The translations under genes were made by a program, and so were the position numbers. From Paramagnetospirillum magnetotacticum MS-1 (lineage in GTDB: Bacteria > Pseudomonadota > Alphaproteobacteria > Rhodospirillales > Magnetospirillaceae): a stretch of DNA of 64,000 bases. Positions 41,430 to 50,848 of the stretch are shown piece after piece (positions within the stretch are counted from its first letter, which is position 1; the number at the start of each line of letters is the position of its first letter). The stretch spans positions 124,001 through 188,000 of the forward strand of contig NZ_JXSL01000028.1 in NCBI RefSeq assembly GCF_000829825.1, in the 5' to 3' direction. A model generated the notes under the pieces. That model was not told the DNA's origin and did not search any database. It saw only the letters and a list, made by a program, of their open reading frames with translations.

Positions 41430-41532
41430 TCATCCCGACGCCACAGGCGGGGGGGATTCCCTCCTGGAACAACGTCACCGAACCGGAACTGCCGCGCCAG
41501 GAGGAGATCCCGCGCCTGCGCTCGGGATGGCA
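41430..41532. repeat. Intergenic palindromic repeat, copy 3
   Basis: Begins GTCATCCCGACG and ends GCGCTCGGGATGGC, with inner arms GGGATTCCCTCCTGG and CCAGGAGGAGATCCC. It starts 12 bp after the MarR stop. Same family as copies 1 and 2; the CTCGGGATGnC edge also resembles repeats found dispersed in many bacterial genomes. Confidence 0.6.
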
Positions 41533-41551
41533 CCTTCCACGCCCTAGATTG

Positions 41552-41566
41552 TTGACTAGGTCAACT
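41552..41566 (+). promoter_or_regulatory. GTTGAC-TAG-GTCAAC inverted repeat upstream of the thiolase gene
   Basis: A perfect 6-3-6 inverted repeat lies 120 bp before the thiolase start and overlaps a TTGACT -35-like box. No matching -10 was found. It is a candidate operator for the MarR protein or another beta-oxidation regulator. Confidence 0.4.
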
Positions 41567-41685
41567 GTTGTTGTTCGCAAATATTTACCTTTACCGCATT
41601 TTCGAAGATGGCTAGACTGGTGGTAATCCGGGAACTACCCGTGTCACCGCGTCACAGGCGCGGCATAAAAACAAGGGAGTGCGTC

Positions 41686-42891
41686 ATGTCGTACAATGTC
41701 GAGATCCCCTATGGCTGCTATTGGTCCACGCCGTTCGCGCGCTGGCAGGGAGCCTATGCCAATCTCCATTCCATGGAATTCGCCGCCCATGTGGCCAAGG
41801 CCGAACTGGCCAAGCGGCAGATCCCGGCCAGCGTCTTCGACGCGGCGGTGATGGGCATCTCGGTGCCGCAGAAGCACTCGTTTTTCGGCACGCCCTGGCT
41901 CGCCTCCATGCTGGGCGCCGGACAGGTGGGCGGCCCGACCATCTCCCAGGCCTGCGCCACCGGCGTGCGCTGTCTCCAGGTCGCCACTCAGGAAGTCAAT
42001 GACGGCATCGCTGGCGTGTCCCTGGTGCTGACCCTGGACCGCACCTCCAACGGCCCGCATGTGTTCTATCCCAAGCCTGCGGCCCCCGGCGGCACCGGCG
42101 ATTCCGAGAATTGGGTGATGGACAATTTCGGCTTTGACCCGGTGACCACCAAATCCATGTTGGTCACCGCCGAGAACACCGCCCGCGAATTCGGCCTGAA
42201 TACGCAAGAGCAGCATGATCTGGTGCTTTATCGCCAGGAGCAGTACGCCGCCGCCACGGCCAATGACAGCGCCTTCCTCAAGCGCTTCATGACGCTGCCC
42301 TTCGACGTGCCGACCCCCAATTTCAAGAAGGTCGCCGGGACCTTGGACGGTGACGAGGGCGTCACCATCTCCACCGCCGAGGGCTTGGCCAAGCTGAAGC
42401 CGGTTCTGCCCGATGGCACCATCACCTTCGGCTGTCAGACCCACCCGGCCGACGGCAATGCGGCGCTGATCGTCGCCAATCCCGACAAGGCCCGTGAGTT
42501 GTCCAAGAACAAGGCCATCCGCGTGCGCATCCTGGGCTTCGGCCAGAAGCGGGTCGAGCCCGCCTATATGCCCAAGGCCCCCGCCCCTGCCGCCCAGGCG
42601 GCCCTGAAGCAGGCCGGAATCAGCCTGAGCCAGGTCAGCGTCATCAAACTGCACAATCCCTTCACCGCCAATGATTTCGCCTTCGCCCGCGCGCTGGAAA
42701 TCGATGTGAAGAGCTTCAACAATTTCGGTTCGTCCCTGCTCTGGGGCCATCCCCAGTCGCCCATGGGCACGCGTGGCATCATCGAGGTGATCGAGGAGCT
42801 GGCGCTCAAGGGCGGCGGCTACGGCCTGTTCTCCGGCTGCGCCGCAGGTGATTCCGCCATGGCCGTGGTGCTTCAGGTCACTGACGCCTGA
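41686..42891 (+). CDS. Thiolase-family protein (atypical HNPF active site)
   Basis: 401 residues. Thiolytic cleavage of 3-ketoacyl-CoA, or the reverse condensation, is the expected reaction. The nucleophile Cys is in SQACATGVRC, the His is in WGHPQSPMGTRG, and the second catalytic Cys is in LFSGCAAGDSAM. The usual NEAFA/HEAFA loop is replaced by KLHNPFTANDFAFA, so the oxyanion-hole residues differ from classical FadA. AAGGGAG lies 6 bases before ATG 41686. The FadB/FadJ-like gene follows after 53 bp; together they form a two-gene beta-oxidation operon with the order thiolase first. Confidence 0.85.
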   Translation: MSYNVEIPYGCYWSTPFARWQGAYANLHSMEFAAHVAKAELAKRQIPASVFDAAVMGISVPQKHSFFGTPWLASMLGAGQVGGPTISQACATGVRCLQVATQEVNDGIAGVSLVLTLDRTSNGPHVFYPKPAAPGGTGDSENWVMDNFGFDPVTTKSMLVTAENTAREFGLNTQEQHDLVLYRQEQYAAATANDSAFLKRFMTLPFDVPTPNFKKVAGTLDGDEGVTISTAEGLAKLKPVLPDGTITFGCQTHPADGNAALIVANPDKARELSKNKAIRVRILGFGQKRVEPAYMPKAPAPAAQAALKQAGISLSQVSVIKLHNPFTANDFAFARALEIDVKSFNNFGSSLLWGHPQSPMGTRGIIEVIEELALKGGGYGLFSGCAAGDSAMAVVLQVTDA

Positions 42892-42944
42892 CCCACTGGC
42901 GCCTGATTTCGAACCGACACGAATTCTTTCAAGGAACCGACATC

Positions 42945-45050
42945 ATGAGCGACGTCGTTACTCTTTCCGTCTCCGACCGTATCGCCACCGTCACCATCGA
43001 CTCGGCCCCCGTGAACGCCGCCGACTATCCGGTGCGCGCCGGGCTGCAAAAGGCCTTCACCGATCTGGCCGCTCGTACCGATTTTGACGCTGTGCTGGTC
43101 ATTTGCGCCGGGCGCACCTTCATGGCGGGCGCCGATATCGGCGAATTCGATACCGGCATCAAGGCCCCTCACCACCAGGATCTGTTCAATCTGGTGGAAA
43201 GCTGCGCCAAGCCCGTGGTCGCCGCGTTGCACGGCACCGCGCTGGGCGCCGGAACCGAACTGGCCATGGCCTGCCACTACCGCATTGCCGACAAGGGCGC
43301 GCGTATCGGCCTGCCCGAACTCTCGCTGGGCATCATTCCGGGCGCGGGCGGCACCCAGCGCGCGCCCCGTCTGATCGGTCTGGACGCGGCCATGGATCTG
43401 GTGCTGTCGGGCAAGCCCCTGCCCGCGCCGAAGGCCCTCGAACTGGGTCTGGTGGACGAGATCGCCGCGGGCGACCTCAACGCCGCCGCCCTGGCGTTTG
43501 CCAAGAAGCTGGTGGCCGAGGGCAAGGGCGTGCGCCGCACTTGCGACATGACCCCCAAGGATGCCGACAAGGCCGCCGAGATCGTCGCCGCCCGGCAGGC
43601 CCAGGTGGCCAAGACCATGAAGAACCGCACCTCGCCCGTAAAAGCGCTGGAAGCCATGGCCGCCACCACCTCGCTGTCCTTCAAGGAAGGCCTGAAGCTG
43701 GAAGCCGACATCTCCAAGCAGTTGGAGCATGCGGTCGAGGCCCGCGCCATGCGCCACCTGTTCTTCGCCGACCGCGAAGTGCGCAAGATCCCCGGCATCA
43801 CCAAGGACATCAAGGCGCGCCCCATCCGCAAGGTGGGCATTATCGGCGCCGGAACCATGGGCGGCGGCATCGCCATGTGCTTCGCCAATATCGGCGTGCC
43901 AGTGACCATCATCGACGTCTCGGACGAGAATCTCCAGCGGGGCCTTGGCGTCATCCGCAAGAACTACGAGCGTTCGGTGTCGCGCGGCTCGCTCTCGCAG
44001 GAACAGCTTGAAAGCCGCATGGGCCTGCTCTCGGCCAGCACCGATTACGCCGCCCTGAAGGATGCCGATCTGGCCATCGAGGCGGTGTTCGAGAAGATGG
44101 AACTGAAGAAGGACATCTTCGCCAAGCTCGACGCCGTCCTGCCCGCGGGCGCCATTCTTGGCACCAATACTTCGACGCTCGACATCGACGAGATCGCCAA
44201 TACCACCAAGCGTCCGGCGGATGTCATCGGCCTGCACTTCTTCAGCCCCGCCAATGTGATGCCGCTGCTGGAGATCGTTCAGGGCAAGCAGACCGCCATG
44301 GACGTTCTGCTCACCGCTCTCGACATGGCCAAGCTGATCAAGAAGACCGGTGTGGTCTCCAAGGTCTGCTACGGCTTCATCGGCAACCGCATGATGGACC
44401 CCTATGGCCGCGAGGCCGAGCGCATGGTGCAAGAAGGCGCCACGCCGGCCGAAGTGGACGGCGCGCTGGAGGAATGGGGCATGGCCATGGGCATCCTGGC
44501 CGTCTACGACATGGCCGGTGTGGAAGTGGGCGAGAACACCCGCATCGCCAATCCGCACATGGTCCCCAAGGACCCCAGCTTCTACCGCTGCTCCACCCTT
44601 CTGGTGGCCAACAAATGGCTGGGCCAGAAGGTGGGGCGCGGCTATTACCGCTATGAGGGCGGCAAGCGCGCCTCCTGCCCCGAGGTCATCGAGATGATGC
44701 ATGCCGAGGGCAAGCGCCTGAACGTGCCGAGCCGCAAGCCGGGCAAGCAGGAGATCCTGGACCGCTGCCTCTTTTCCATGATCAACGAAGGCGCCAAGCT
44801 GCTGGAAGAAGGCATCGCTTTGCGCGCCTCCGACATCGACGTGGTCTATACCGCGGGCTACGGCTATCCCCGTTATCGCGGCGGCCCGATGTTCTATGCC
44901 GACACAATCGGCCTGAAGGTGATCTACGACAAGATCGTGGAATTCCAAAAGACCCTGGACCCGCAGTACTGGACCCCCGCCCCTCTGCTGGAGAAGCTGG
45001 CCAAGTCCGGCTCCACCTTCGCCCAATGGGATGCGTCCAACCGCAAATAG
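42945..45050 (+). CDS. Multifunctional enoyl-CoA hydratase / 3-hydroxyacyl-CoA dehydrogenase (FadB/FadJ-like)
   Basis: 701 residues. The N-terminal 190 residues are a crotonase with an oxyanion loop (FMAGADIGEF) and both catalytic glutamates (GAGTELAMAC and LPELSLGIIPGAGGTQR). From about 300 comes the dehydrogenase: GIIGAGTMGGGIAM Rossmann motif and the His-Glu dyad in LHFFSPANVMPLLEIV, followed by two C-terminal helical domains. It hydrates enoyl-CoA and oxidises the product with NAD+. Architecture matches FadJ and peroxisomal-type enzymes. The operon ends in the strong terminator at 45073-45109. Confidence 0.95.
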   Translation: MSDVVTLSVSDRIATVTIDSAPVNAADYPVRAGLQKAFTDLAARTDFDAVLVICAGRTFMAGADIGEFDTGIKAPHHQDLFNLVESCAKPVVAALHGTALGAGTELAMACHYRIADKGARIGLPELSLGIIPGAGGTQRAPRLIGLDAAMDLVLSGKPLPAPKALELGLVDEIAAGDLNAAALAFAKKLVAEGKGVRRTCDMTPKDADKAAEIVAARQAQVAKTMKNRTSPVKALEAMAATTSLSFKEGLKLEADISKQLEHAVEARAMRHLFFADREVRKIPGITKDIKARPIRKVGIIGAGTMGGGIAMCFANIGVPVTIIDVSDENLQRGLGVIRKNYERSVSRGSLSQEQLESRMGLLSASTDYAALKDADLAIEAVFEKMELKKDIFAKLDAVLPAGAILGTNTSTLDIDEIANTTKRPADVIGLHFFSPANVMPLLEIVQGKQTAMDVLLTALDMAKLIKKTGVVSKVCYGFIGNRMMDPYGREAERMVQEGATPAEVDGALEEWGMAMGILAVYDMAGVEVGENTRIANPHMVPKDPSFYRCSTLLVANKWLGQKVGRGYYRYEGGKRASCPEVIEMMHAEGKRLNVPSRKPGKQEILDRCLFSMINEGAKLLEEGIALRASDIDVVYTAGYGYPRYRGGPMFYADTIGLKVIYDKIVEFQKTLDPQYWTPAPLLEKLAKSGSTFAQWDASNRK

Positions 45051-45072
45051 ATCATCCTCCCGGATGAACCCT

Positions 45073-45109
45073 GGGACCCGTAGGCCTTGCGCCTCGGGTC
45101 CCTTTTTTT
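45073..45109 (+). terminator. Rho-independent terminator of the beta-oxidation operon
   Basis: GGGACCCG (45073-45080) pairs with CGGGTCCC (45095-45102), extended inward by AGGC/GCCT, and is followed directly by seven T. Confidence 0.92.
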
Positions 45110-45192
45110 GTCAGGCCCACGCAATGCGGCCCCATAATTCGGCCATTTTCGGGGTATGAAGTTCCCAGACCAAATGATTCCGGGAGAAAGCC

Positions 45193-45669
45193 ATGTCCGA
45201 GCGCCGCCGTAACGTCCTGCTGCGTTTCGCCGCCGTCTTGGCCGTTGCGGCCCCTCCCCTTGCCTCGCCAGCATGCGCGGCGGAGGACGCAATCCCGTCC
45301 GGCCCACCGCCCAATTTCCGCTCAGTGGCCGAAGCGCGCGAAATCGAACTGCCCTTCGACAGCGACAGACTGGATCTGAATGCAAAGGCCAAGGCGATCC
45401 TGGACGGGGTGGCCGAGGAGTTGAAGCGCAACAGCACCCTGACCGCCATCCTTGCGGGCCATGCCGATGACCGGGGAAGCCGCGAATACAACCTGGCCCT
45501 GGGCGAGCGCCGCGCCGAGGCGGTGAAGACCTATCTGGCCGTCCATGGCGCGCCGGTCGAGCGCATGGCGGCCATTTCCTACGGCAAGGAACAGCCGCGC
45601 GACACCAGCGGCACCAAGGCGGCCCGAGCCGCCAACCGGCGCGTCGTCGTCAGGCTGGAACAGCACTGA
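45193..45669 (+). CDS. OmpA/Pal-like peptidoglycan-binding protein
   Basis: 158 residues, exported: a basic start, a hydrophobic core and a Cys near position 29 (PLASPACAAED). The Cys context is not a good lipobox, so cleavage by signal peptidase I at ACA|AED is as likely as lipid anchoring. Residues about 48-155 are an OmpA C-terminal domain with the diaminopimelate-binding residues in LAGHADDRGSREYNLALGER and AANRRVVVRLE. Short compared with Pal, and not next to tol genes. It likely attaches to peptidoglycan; its role is otherwise unknown. Confidence 0.82.
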   Translation: MSERRRNVLLRFAAVLAVAAPPLASPACAAEDAIPSGPPPNFRSVAEAREIELPFDSDRLDLNAKAKAILDGVAEELKRNSTLTAILAGHADDRGSREYNLALGERRAEAVKTYLAVHGAPVERMAAISYGKEQPRDTSGTKAARAANRRVVVRLEQH

Positions 45670-45769
45670 GACTTTATGTTTGCCCCTCACCGGGCGCGCG
45701 CCTGTGCGCGCTTGGCCGCGGCCTCAAGGGCCGCAGGTCGCGGCATGCATCACATTTGACGCATGCTGC

Positions 45770-47980
45770 TCACACGGCATAGCCCAGGCGCAAGGCGCCC
45801 CAGTGGCGCCCCTTCACCATGATGGGCGAGGAAACGTCGATCATCAGCACGCTCTTGTCACCCATCTGCCGCCGATAGGTCTGGACCAGCGACGGCTTGG
45901 ACGTATTGCGCGCGGCGGCCAGCCCGGTGGGATCGGTGAACATGCGCCGGTTGCGGCAATTGGCGTCGTTCCACACCGGATCGCTGCCCTGGGGCTGGGA
46001 GAATTTGGTGTTGTGGGTGGGCAGATAGCCGTTGCGGTCGACGCCGACGCAGAACACCGCCTTGGGGAATTGGACCAGGGCCTTTTCCTGAACCTCGGGA
46101 AACAGCCGGTCGGTGAGATCGGCGAAGGGCGCCGAGACCTGCTGCGGTGACGTGCCTGGGATGGGCTGATAGGTTTCGTCGAACAGCTTTTCCAAACTGA
46201 TCTCGCCCCGCTCCACGGCACTCTCCAACCGGCGGGAAAGATCGGCGGCCCCGGTCTTGACGAATTCGGCGAAGGCCAAATCGTCGTTATGGGTCATCTG
46301 CTCTTCGTCCTTGATGGCGGCCAGGAAGGAATCCACCTCGGCATGCAACGAATCGGCCTTGGCCGACAATTGCCGGGCGGAGTCCAGGACGTCGGCGGCA
46401 ATCTGACCGCTGGACGAGGTCGCCGCACTCACCGACTGGATGCTGTCGGTCACCGTCAAGGCCCCCACTGCCGCCTGCTGAACGTTACGGGCGATTTCCT
46501 GGGTGGCGGAATCCTGCTGATCCACCGCCTGGGCGATCTCGGCGGAGATGGCGTCGATCTCGGTGATGGTGCCGTTGATATGGGCGATGGCGCCCACCGC
46601 CGCATTGGTGCGGCTTTGGACAACGCTGATCTGGCTGGCGATCTCCTCGGTGGCCCTGGCGGTCTGGGTGGCCAGGGTCTTGACCTCGCCCGCCACCACG
46701 GCGAATCCCTTGCCCGCCTCGCCGGCCCTGGCCGCCTCGATGGTGGCGTTGAGCGCCAGAAGATTGGTCTGGGCGGCGATGGAATTGATCAGATCCACCA
46801 CTTCGCCAATGCGCTGAGTGGCCTCGGCCAGGCCGCGCACGATATCGGTGGCTTCCTCGGATTCGCGGGCCGCGGTACGGGCCATGGAACTGGAATGGCT
46901 GACCCGGCGGCCGATTTCCTTGATGGAGGCCGACAGTTCCTCGGCACCCGCCGCCACTGAATTGACATTGTCGGAGGCCTGGGCGGCGGCGTTGGACACG
47001 GCCTCGGATTGCAGTTTCACCGTCTCGGAGATGGAAGCCATCTCGCCCGCCGTCTTTTGCATATGGCCGGAGGCATCGACCACCGCCTCCAGGGTTCCGG
47101 TAACGCTGGCTTCGAACCGGGCGGCGTGTTGTTCCATGGCGATGCGCCGCTGTTCCTTGGCCTCCTGATCGGCCTGCTGGGCCCGTTCGAGTTCGTGGGC
47201 GCGGCGCTTGTTGGCCTTGAACACCTCCACCGCCGCCGCCATTTCAGCGATTTCGTCGCCGCGGTCGAGGAAGGGCACGTTCACGTCCAGATCATCGCCA
47301 GCCAGGCGGCCCATCACACGGGTGATCTCGCTCACCGGCCCGGCGATCATGCGGCCCATGGCCAGAGTGGCCAGCGCCCCGATCAGCAGGAAGATTCCGA
47401 GGACCAGGGCATAATTCACTTCCGTGGACGCGGCCAGGGAAGCGGTATCGCGATAATCTTCGGCGGCGCGGGACGCGGCCTGGGACGCCAATCCCCTCAG
47501 ATCGGCGCGCAACCCGTCATATTCGATCTCGGTGGCGCCCATCATGGACAGAGCGGTGATATGGTCGCTGTCATACATGCCAAGAACGTCACCGGCGGCC
47601 AGGACGTAATCCTTGACGTGCTTGGCCATGGCGGGCTCGGCGGCCATGGCCTTGAGCAATTGGTTGGCCTTGTCGCTGAAGGCTTTCACATCGGCGTTCA
47701 GCTGTTTGTCCAGCTGGGCGATCTTGTCCTTGTCCTCCTTGGCCGCCTTCCAGCCCAGAATGCGATACAGATTCGACTCGATGGTCGCCGCCATTCCATC
47801 AAGTTCAGCCGCCGCACGGCTATTGGCGAAGGAGGTGTTGACCATGGAGTCCATGGCCAGATTCTGCCGCGCCATGGCGAAGTGAAAGACCACCCCCAGC
47901 ACCAGCATCGAGGTGATCAAGATGGCGGGTGCGACGAAAACTTTAATGAGAATCCGGGCATTGGCAATCAAGGCAAGCAT
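45770..47980 (-). CDS. Methyl-accepting chemotaxis protein with C-terminal sensor-like domain
   Basis: 736 residues. Membrane helix near 10-33, a periplasmic four-helix sensor of about 150 residues, a second helix near 195-215, HAMP ([20 protein letters not shown]) and a signalling domain with [20 protein letters not shown]. Unusually about 140 residues follow the signalling hairpin. They include [40 protein letters not shown] and a final [20 protein letters not shown], which resembles a Cache/PAS-like ligand module placed in the cytoplasm. ATG 47980 has GGGAGGG upstream; earlier in-frame codons lie before it without a better site. Not linked to che genes here. Confidence 0.88.
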   Translation of the reverse strand: MLALIANARILIKVFVAPAILITSMLVLGVVFHFAMARQNLAMDSMVNTSFANSRAAAELDGMAATIESNLYRILGWKAAKEDKDKIAQLDKQLNADVKAFSDKANQLLKAMAAEPAMAKHVKDYVLAAGDVLGMYDSDHITALSMMGATEIEYDGLRADLRGLASQAASRAAEDYRDTASLAASTEVNYALVLGIFLLIGALATLAMGRMIAGPVSEITRVMGRLAGDDLDVNVPFLDRGDEIAEMAAAVEVFKANKRRAHELERAQQADQEAKEQRRIAMEQHAARFEASVTGTLEAVVDASGHMQKTAGEMASISETVKLQSEAVSNAAAQASDNVNSVAAGAEELSASIKEIGRRVSHSSSMARTAARESEEATDIVRGLAEATQRIGEVVDLINSIAAQTNLLALNATIEAARAGEAGKGFAVVAGEVKTLATQTARATEEIASQISVVQSRTNAAVGAIAHINGTITEIDAISAEIAQAVDQQDSATQEIARNVQQAAVGALTVTDSIQSVSAATSSSGQIAADVLDSARQLSAKADSLHAEVDSFLAAIKDEEQMTHNDDLAFAEFVKTGAADLSRRLESAVERGEISLEKLFDETYQPIPGTSPQQVSAPFADLTDRLFPEVQEKALVQFPKAVFCVGVDRNGYLPTHNTKFSQPQGSDPVWNDANCRNRRMFTDPTGLAAARNTSKPSLVQTYRRQMGDKSVLMIDVSSPIMVKGRHWGALRLGYAV

Positions 47981-48174
47981 TAAACCCTCCCAGGCCCATG
48001 GTCGCGTTATCCCCCTTCTCTTAATTCTGGAAGGGTTGCGCACGAAGCGCGTTGGAGCGACCGGAACGACCTGACTCCGAGCCTACATGCTTCACCTCCG
48101 TTTCGCCATAGCGCCGAAGCGAAACTGCGTCATATCCATCTCCCCTGGTCAGACGCTTTCAACCCTGGTTCACT

Positions 48175-48909
48175 ATGGCCATGACCAAGGACGCCATTCG
48201 CATCACCGATCTGGGCGACACCGCCTTTAATGTCGAGTTCGGCGACGCCATCGATCCCGTCACCAATGCAAAGGTGACGGCGCTGGCCGGTGCCGTGCGC
48301 CTTGCCCGCCAAGGCGGCGGCCTTGCCGGTCTGGTGGAAACCATTCCCACCTTCCGTTCGCTGATGATCCAATACGATCCGCTGGCCGCCGACCGGGCCG
48401 GGCTGGAAGCCGAAATCCTTGCCCTGGCCCGCGCAAACGCCGAGGCACCCACGGCCAAGGGCCGAAGCTGGGTCATTCCCGCCTGCTATGACGCGGATCT
48501 GGGCGAGGATCTGGACCAACTGGGCCAGCGGGCGGGTCTGTCGCGAGACCAGATGATCGGCCTGCATACGGGGACCGAGTTCACGGTTCATATGCTGGGC
48601 TTCATGCCCGGCTTCGCCTATATGGGCGGCCTGCCCGAAGCCCTGCGCCAGCCGCGACGCGCCTCGCCCCGCCTCAAAGTGCCGCCGGGCTCGGTGGCGG
48701 TGGCCGAGTCCTTATGCGCCGTCTACCCTTGGGAAAGCCCTGGCGGCTGGCATCTGATCGGCCAAACTCCGGTGAGATTCTTCGACAATACCCGCAGTCC
48801 GCCCGCCCTGCTGGCCGCGGGCGACCGGGTGCGCTTTCGCGCCATGGACCGGGCCGAGTTCGAGGCCGCCCGCAAAGATCCCAGCCCGCTGATGCCGGAG
48901 GGAAGCTGA
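48175..48909 (+). CDS. pxpB: 5-oxoprolinase subunit B (KipI family)
   Basis: 244 residues. With PxpC and PxpA it opens 5-oxoproline to glutamate at the cost of ATP. Family segments: IRITDLGDTAFNVEFGDAID at the start, TEFTVHMLGFMPGFAYMGGL, PRLKVPPGSVAVAE, YPWESPGGWHLIGQTP. Start ATG 48175 or 48181; neither has a strong ribosome-binding site. It is the first of three tightly packed genes and is divergent from the chemoreceptor across 194 bp, where a TGGTCAGACGC half-match of the GntR-like motif is seen near 48148. Confidence 0.94.
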   Translation: MAMTKDAIRITDLGDTAFNVEFGDAIDPVTNAKVTALAGAVRLARQGGGLAGLVETIPTFRSLMIQYDPLAADRAGLEAEILALARANAEAPTAKGRSWVIPACYDADLGEDLDQLGQRAGLSRDQMIGLHTGTEFTVHMLGFMPGFAYMGGLPEALRQPRRASPRLKVPPGSVAVAESLCAVYPWESPGGWHLIGQTPVRFFDNTRSPPALLAAGDRVRFRAMDRAEFEAARKDPSPLMPEGS

Positions 48910-48911
48910 CC

Positions 48912-49952
48912 ATGCCCAATGGTCTCGAAATCATCCATCCCGGCCTTTTCACCACCATCCAGGACCTGGGCCGTTTCGGCTTCCAGGATCTGGGAGTGCC
49001 CCCGTCCGGCGCCCTGGACACTATCGGCTTGCGCCTGGCCAATGCCCTGGTGGGAAATGCGGCGGGCGAGGCCTGCCTGGAAATCAGCTATATGGGGCCG
49101 GTGATCCGCGTCGCCGTGGACTCGGTGCGCATCGCCGTATCGGGTAAGGTCCGGCTGGCCATCGCCGATGGCGGAACGCCCCGGCCGGTAGACTCCAACC
49201 GTTCGCACCGGCTCAAGCGCGGCGACACCCTTACCGTCGGCGCGGTGGACGGGGCATCCACCGCCTATCTTGCCATCGAGGGCGGTTTCGCCCTCGCTCC
49301 CGTGATGGGCAGCCTGTCAAGCTATGGCCGCGCCGGGCTGGGGCCGCTGGGCGGGCGGCCCCCGGCGGCGGGAACCATCCTCCCGCTCCGCCTCGCCCAA
49401 TGCCGCGACGCCGAGGACGTCACCTTCGCCAAGCCCATGGATTACGGCCAGGGCCCCATCCGGGTGGTGCTTGGCCCCCAGGCCGACGCCTTCACCCAAG
49501 ACGCCGTCGCCACCTTGCTGGCATCAATCTACCGCGTCACCCAGGAGGCCGACCGCATGGGCCTGCGCCTGGAAGGCTCCAAACTGGCTCATCGCGCCTC
49601 GGCGGATATTGCCTCAGACGGGCTGGTCAGCGGCTGTATCCAGGTGCCGGGCAGCGGCGCGCCCATCATCGTGCTGGCCGATCATCAGACGGTGGGCGGC
49701 TATGCCAAGATCGCCACGGTGATCTCGGCCGATCTGCCCCGGCTGGGGCGCGTCGTGCCGGGAACCTCTCTCACCTTCGCCGCCCAAAGCGTGGCCGAGG
49801 CCGAAGCCATCCGCCGCGCCCAGGAGCGTGAGATCGAACGGCTGATCCGTGGGATCATTCCCGTCCCGTCCACAGGCGTCGATCTCGACGCCCTCTATGG
49901 CGCCGACCTGATCTCGGGCATGGTGGACGCGGTCAGCGGACAGGGAAGGTAG
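48912..49952 (+). CDS. pxpC: 5-oxoprolinase subunit C (KipA/biotin-dependent carboxyltransferase-like)
   Basis: 346 residues. Partner of PxpB. Family segments: EIIHPGLFTTIQDLGRFGFQ, VPPSGALDTIGLRLANALVG, ISYMGPVIRVAVD, SSYGRAGLGPLGGRPP, TQEADRMGLRLEG and ADHQTVGGYAKIATVI. The start at 48912 follows the pxpB stop by 2 bp, with GGAGGGAAG just upstream. The same fold appears in urea-amidolyase, but the three-gene set with pxpA makes 5-oxoprolinase the best call. Confidence 0.94.
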   Translation: MPNGLEIIHPGLFTTIQDLGRFGFQDLGVPPSGALDTIGLRLANALVGNAAGEACLEISYMGPVIRVAVDSVRIAVSGKVRLAIADGGTPRPVDSNRSHRLKRGDTLTVGAVDGASTAYLAIEGGFALAPVMGSLSSYGRAGLGPLGGRPPAAGTILPLRLAQCRDAEDVTFAKPMDYGQGPIRVVLGPQADAFTQDAVATLLASIYRVTQEADRMGLRLEGSKLAHRASADIASDGLVSGCIQVPGSGAPIIVLADHQTVGGYAKIATVISADLPRLGRVVPGTSLTFAAQSVAEAEAIRRAQEREIERLIRGIIPVPSTGVDLDALYGADLISGMVDAVSGQGR

Positions 49953-49960
49953 CGGCCATC

Positions 49961-50713
49961 ATGCTGCGCGTGGATTTGAATTCCGATCTTGGCGAGGCCA
50001 TGGGCGATGACGAGGCCATGCTGGGCATCGTGTCGTCCGCCAATATCGCCTGTGGCTTCCATGCCGGAAATGCCATGGTCATGACCCATACCGTGCAGGC
50101 AGCCCTGGCCAAGGGCGTGGGCATCGGCGCCCACCCCGGCTATGCCGACCTCGAAGGCTTCGGGCGGCGCCCCATGGCCCTGTCATCGGCCGAGATCGAG
50201 GCCATCATGGCCTATCAGATCGGCGCCCTCCAAGGCATCGCCAAGGCCCACAATGCCATGGTCCGCCACGTCAAACCCCACGGAGCGCTGAGCAACCTTG
50301 CCGCCATCGACCTTGAGGTCGCCCTGTCGGTGGCACGCGCCATCCACGCCAGTGATCCCGGCCTGATCTTCCTGGCCCCTGCCGGTTCAGCCATGGTCAC
50401 CGCCGGGCATAAGCTCGGACTATTCGTGGCCGAAGAAGTCTTCGCCGACCGCAATTACGACGATCACGGCAATCTGGTGCCCCGCTCCCACCCCCAGGCC
50501 ATGGTCCACGACCCGAACCAAGCCGCCGCCAATGTGCTGCGCATGGTGACCCAAGGACTCTTGCGCTCGGTCAACGGCAAGGACATACCCTGCCGCGCCC
50601 AGTCGGTCTGCGTCCATGGCGACGATACGAACGCCGTCACCCTGGCCCGCCACCTACGCGAGACGCTCACCGCTGCGGGGGTAGACATCGTGCCGCTGGC
50701 CGGTTTGGCGTAG
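49961..50713 (+). CDS. pxpA: 5-oxoprolinase subunit A (LamB/YcsF family)
   Basis: 250 residues. Catalytic-type subunit with the TIM-barrel start VDLNSDLGEAMGDDEAMLG, ANIACGFHAGNAMVM, GIGAHPGYADLEGFGRRPM, HVKPHGALSNLAA and a closing SVCVHGDDTNAV, which hold its conserved His and Asp residues. It begins 8 bp after the pxpC stop. The pathway removes spontaneously formed 5-oxoproline and recovers glutamate. Confidence 0.95.
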   Translation: MLRVDLNSDLGEAMGDDEAMLGIVSSANIACGFHAGNAMVMTHTVQAALAKGVGIGAHPGYADLEGFGRRPMALSSAEIEAIMAYQIGALQGIAKAHNAMVRHVKPHGALSNLAAIDLEVALSVARAIHASDPGLIFLAPAGSAMVTAGHKLGLFVAEEVFADRNYDDHGNLVPRSHPQAMVHDPNQAAANVLRMVTQGLLRSVNGKDIPCRAQSVCVHGDDTNAVTLARHLRETLTAAGVDIVPLAGLA

Positions 50714-50734
50714 GTTATCCTTCGGAAGAGCCTT

Positions 50735-50778
50735 GGGCTCCGCCCAAACCCGCCAAAGGGCAAGGCCCTTTGGGAACC
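50735..50778 (+). repeat. 44-bp hairpin repeat, left copy
   Basis: Starts GGGCTCCGCCC and ends TTTGGGAACC. Internally CCAAAGGGC/GCCCTTTGG forms a perfect 9-bp stem with a 3-base loop. It matches the reverse complement of 51145-51188 at about nine positions in ten. Confidence 0.75.
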
Positions 50779-50848
50779 CCGTCGATTTACCCTGGGGAAT
50801 AGTGAGGGGACCCACCGCCCCCTCACGCGTGATTATCCAAGAAAGGAC

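Noticed and set aside
42873-45026. 717-codon minus-strand frame opposite the FadB-like gene
   Set aside because: Fully overlaps a clear hydratase/dehydrogenase gene; composition is that of a shadow frame.
48147-48157. TGGTCAGACGC upstream of pxpB as a third GntR-type site
   Set aside because: Only the left half matches; two of the last bases differ and symmetry is lost, so it is not listed as an operator.
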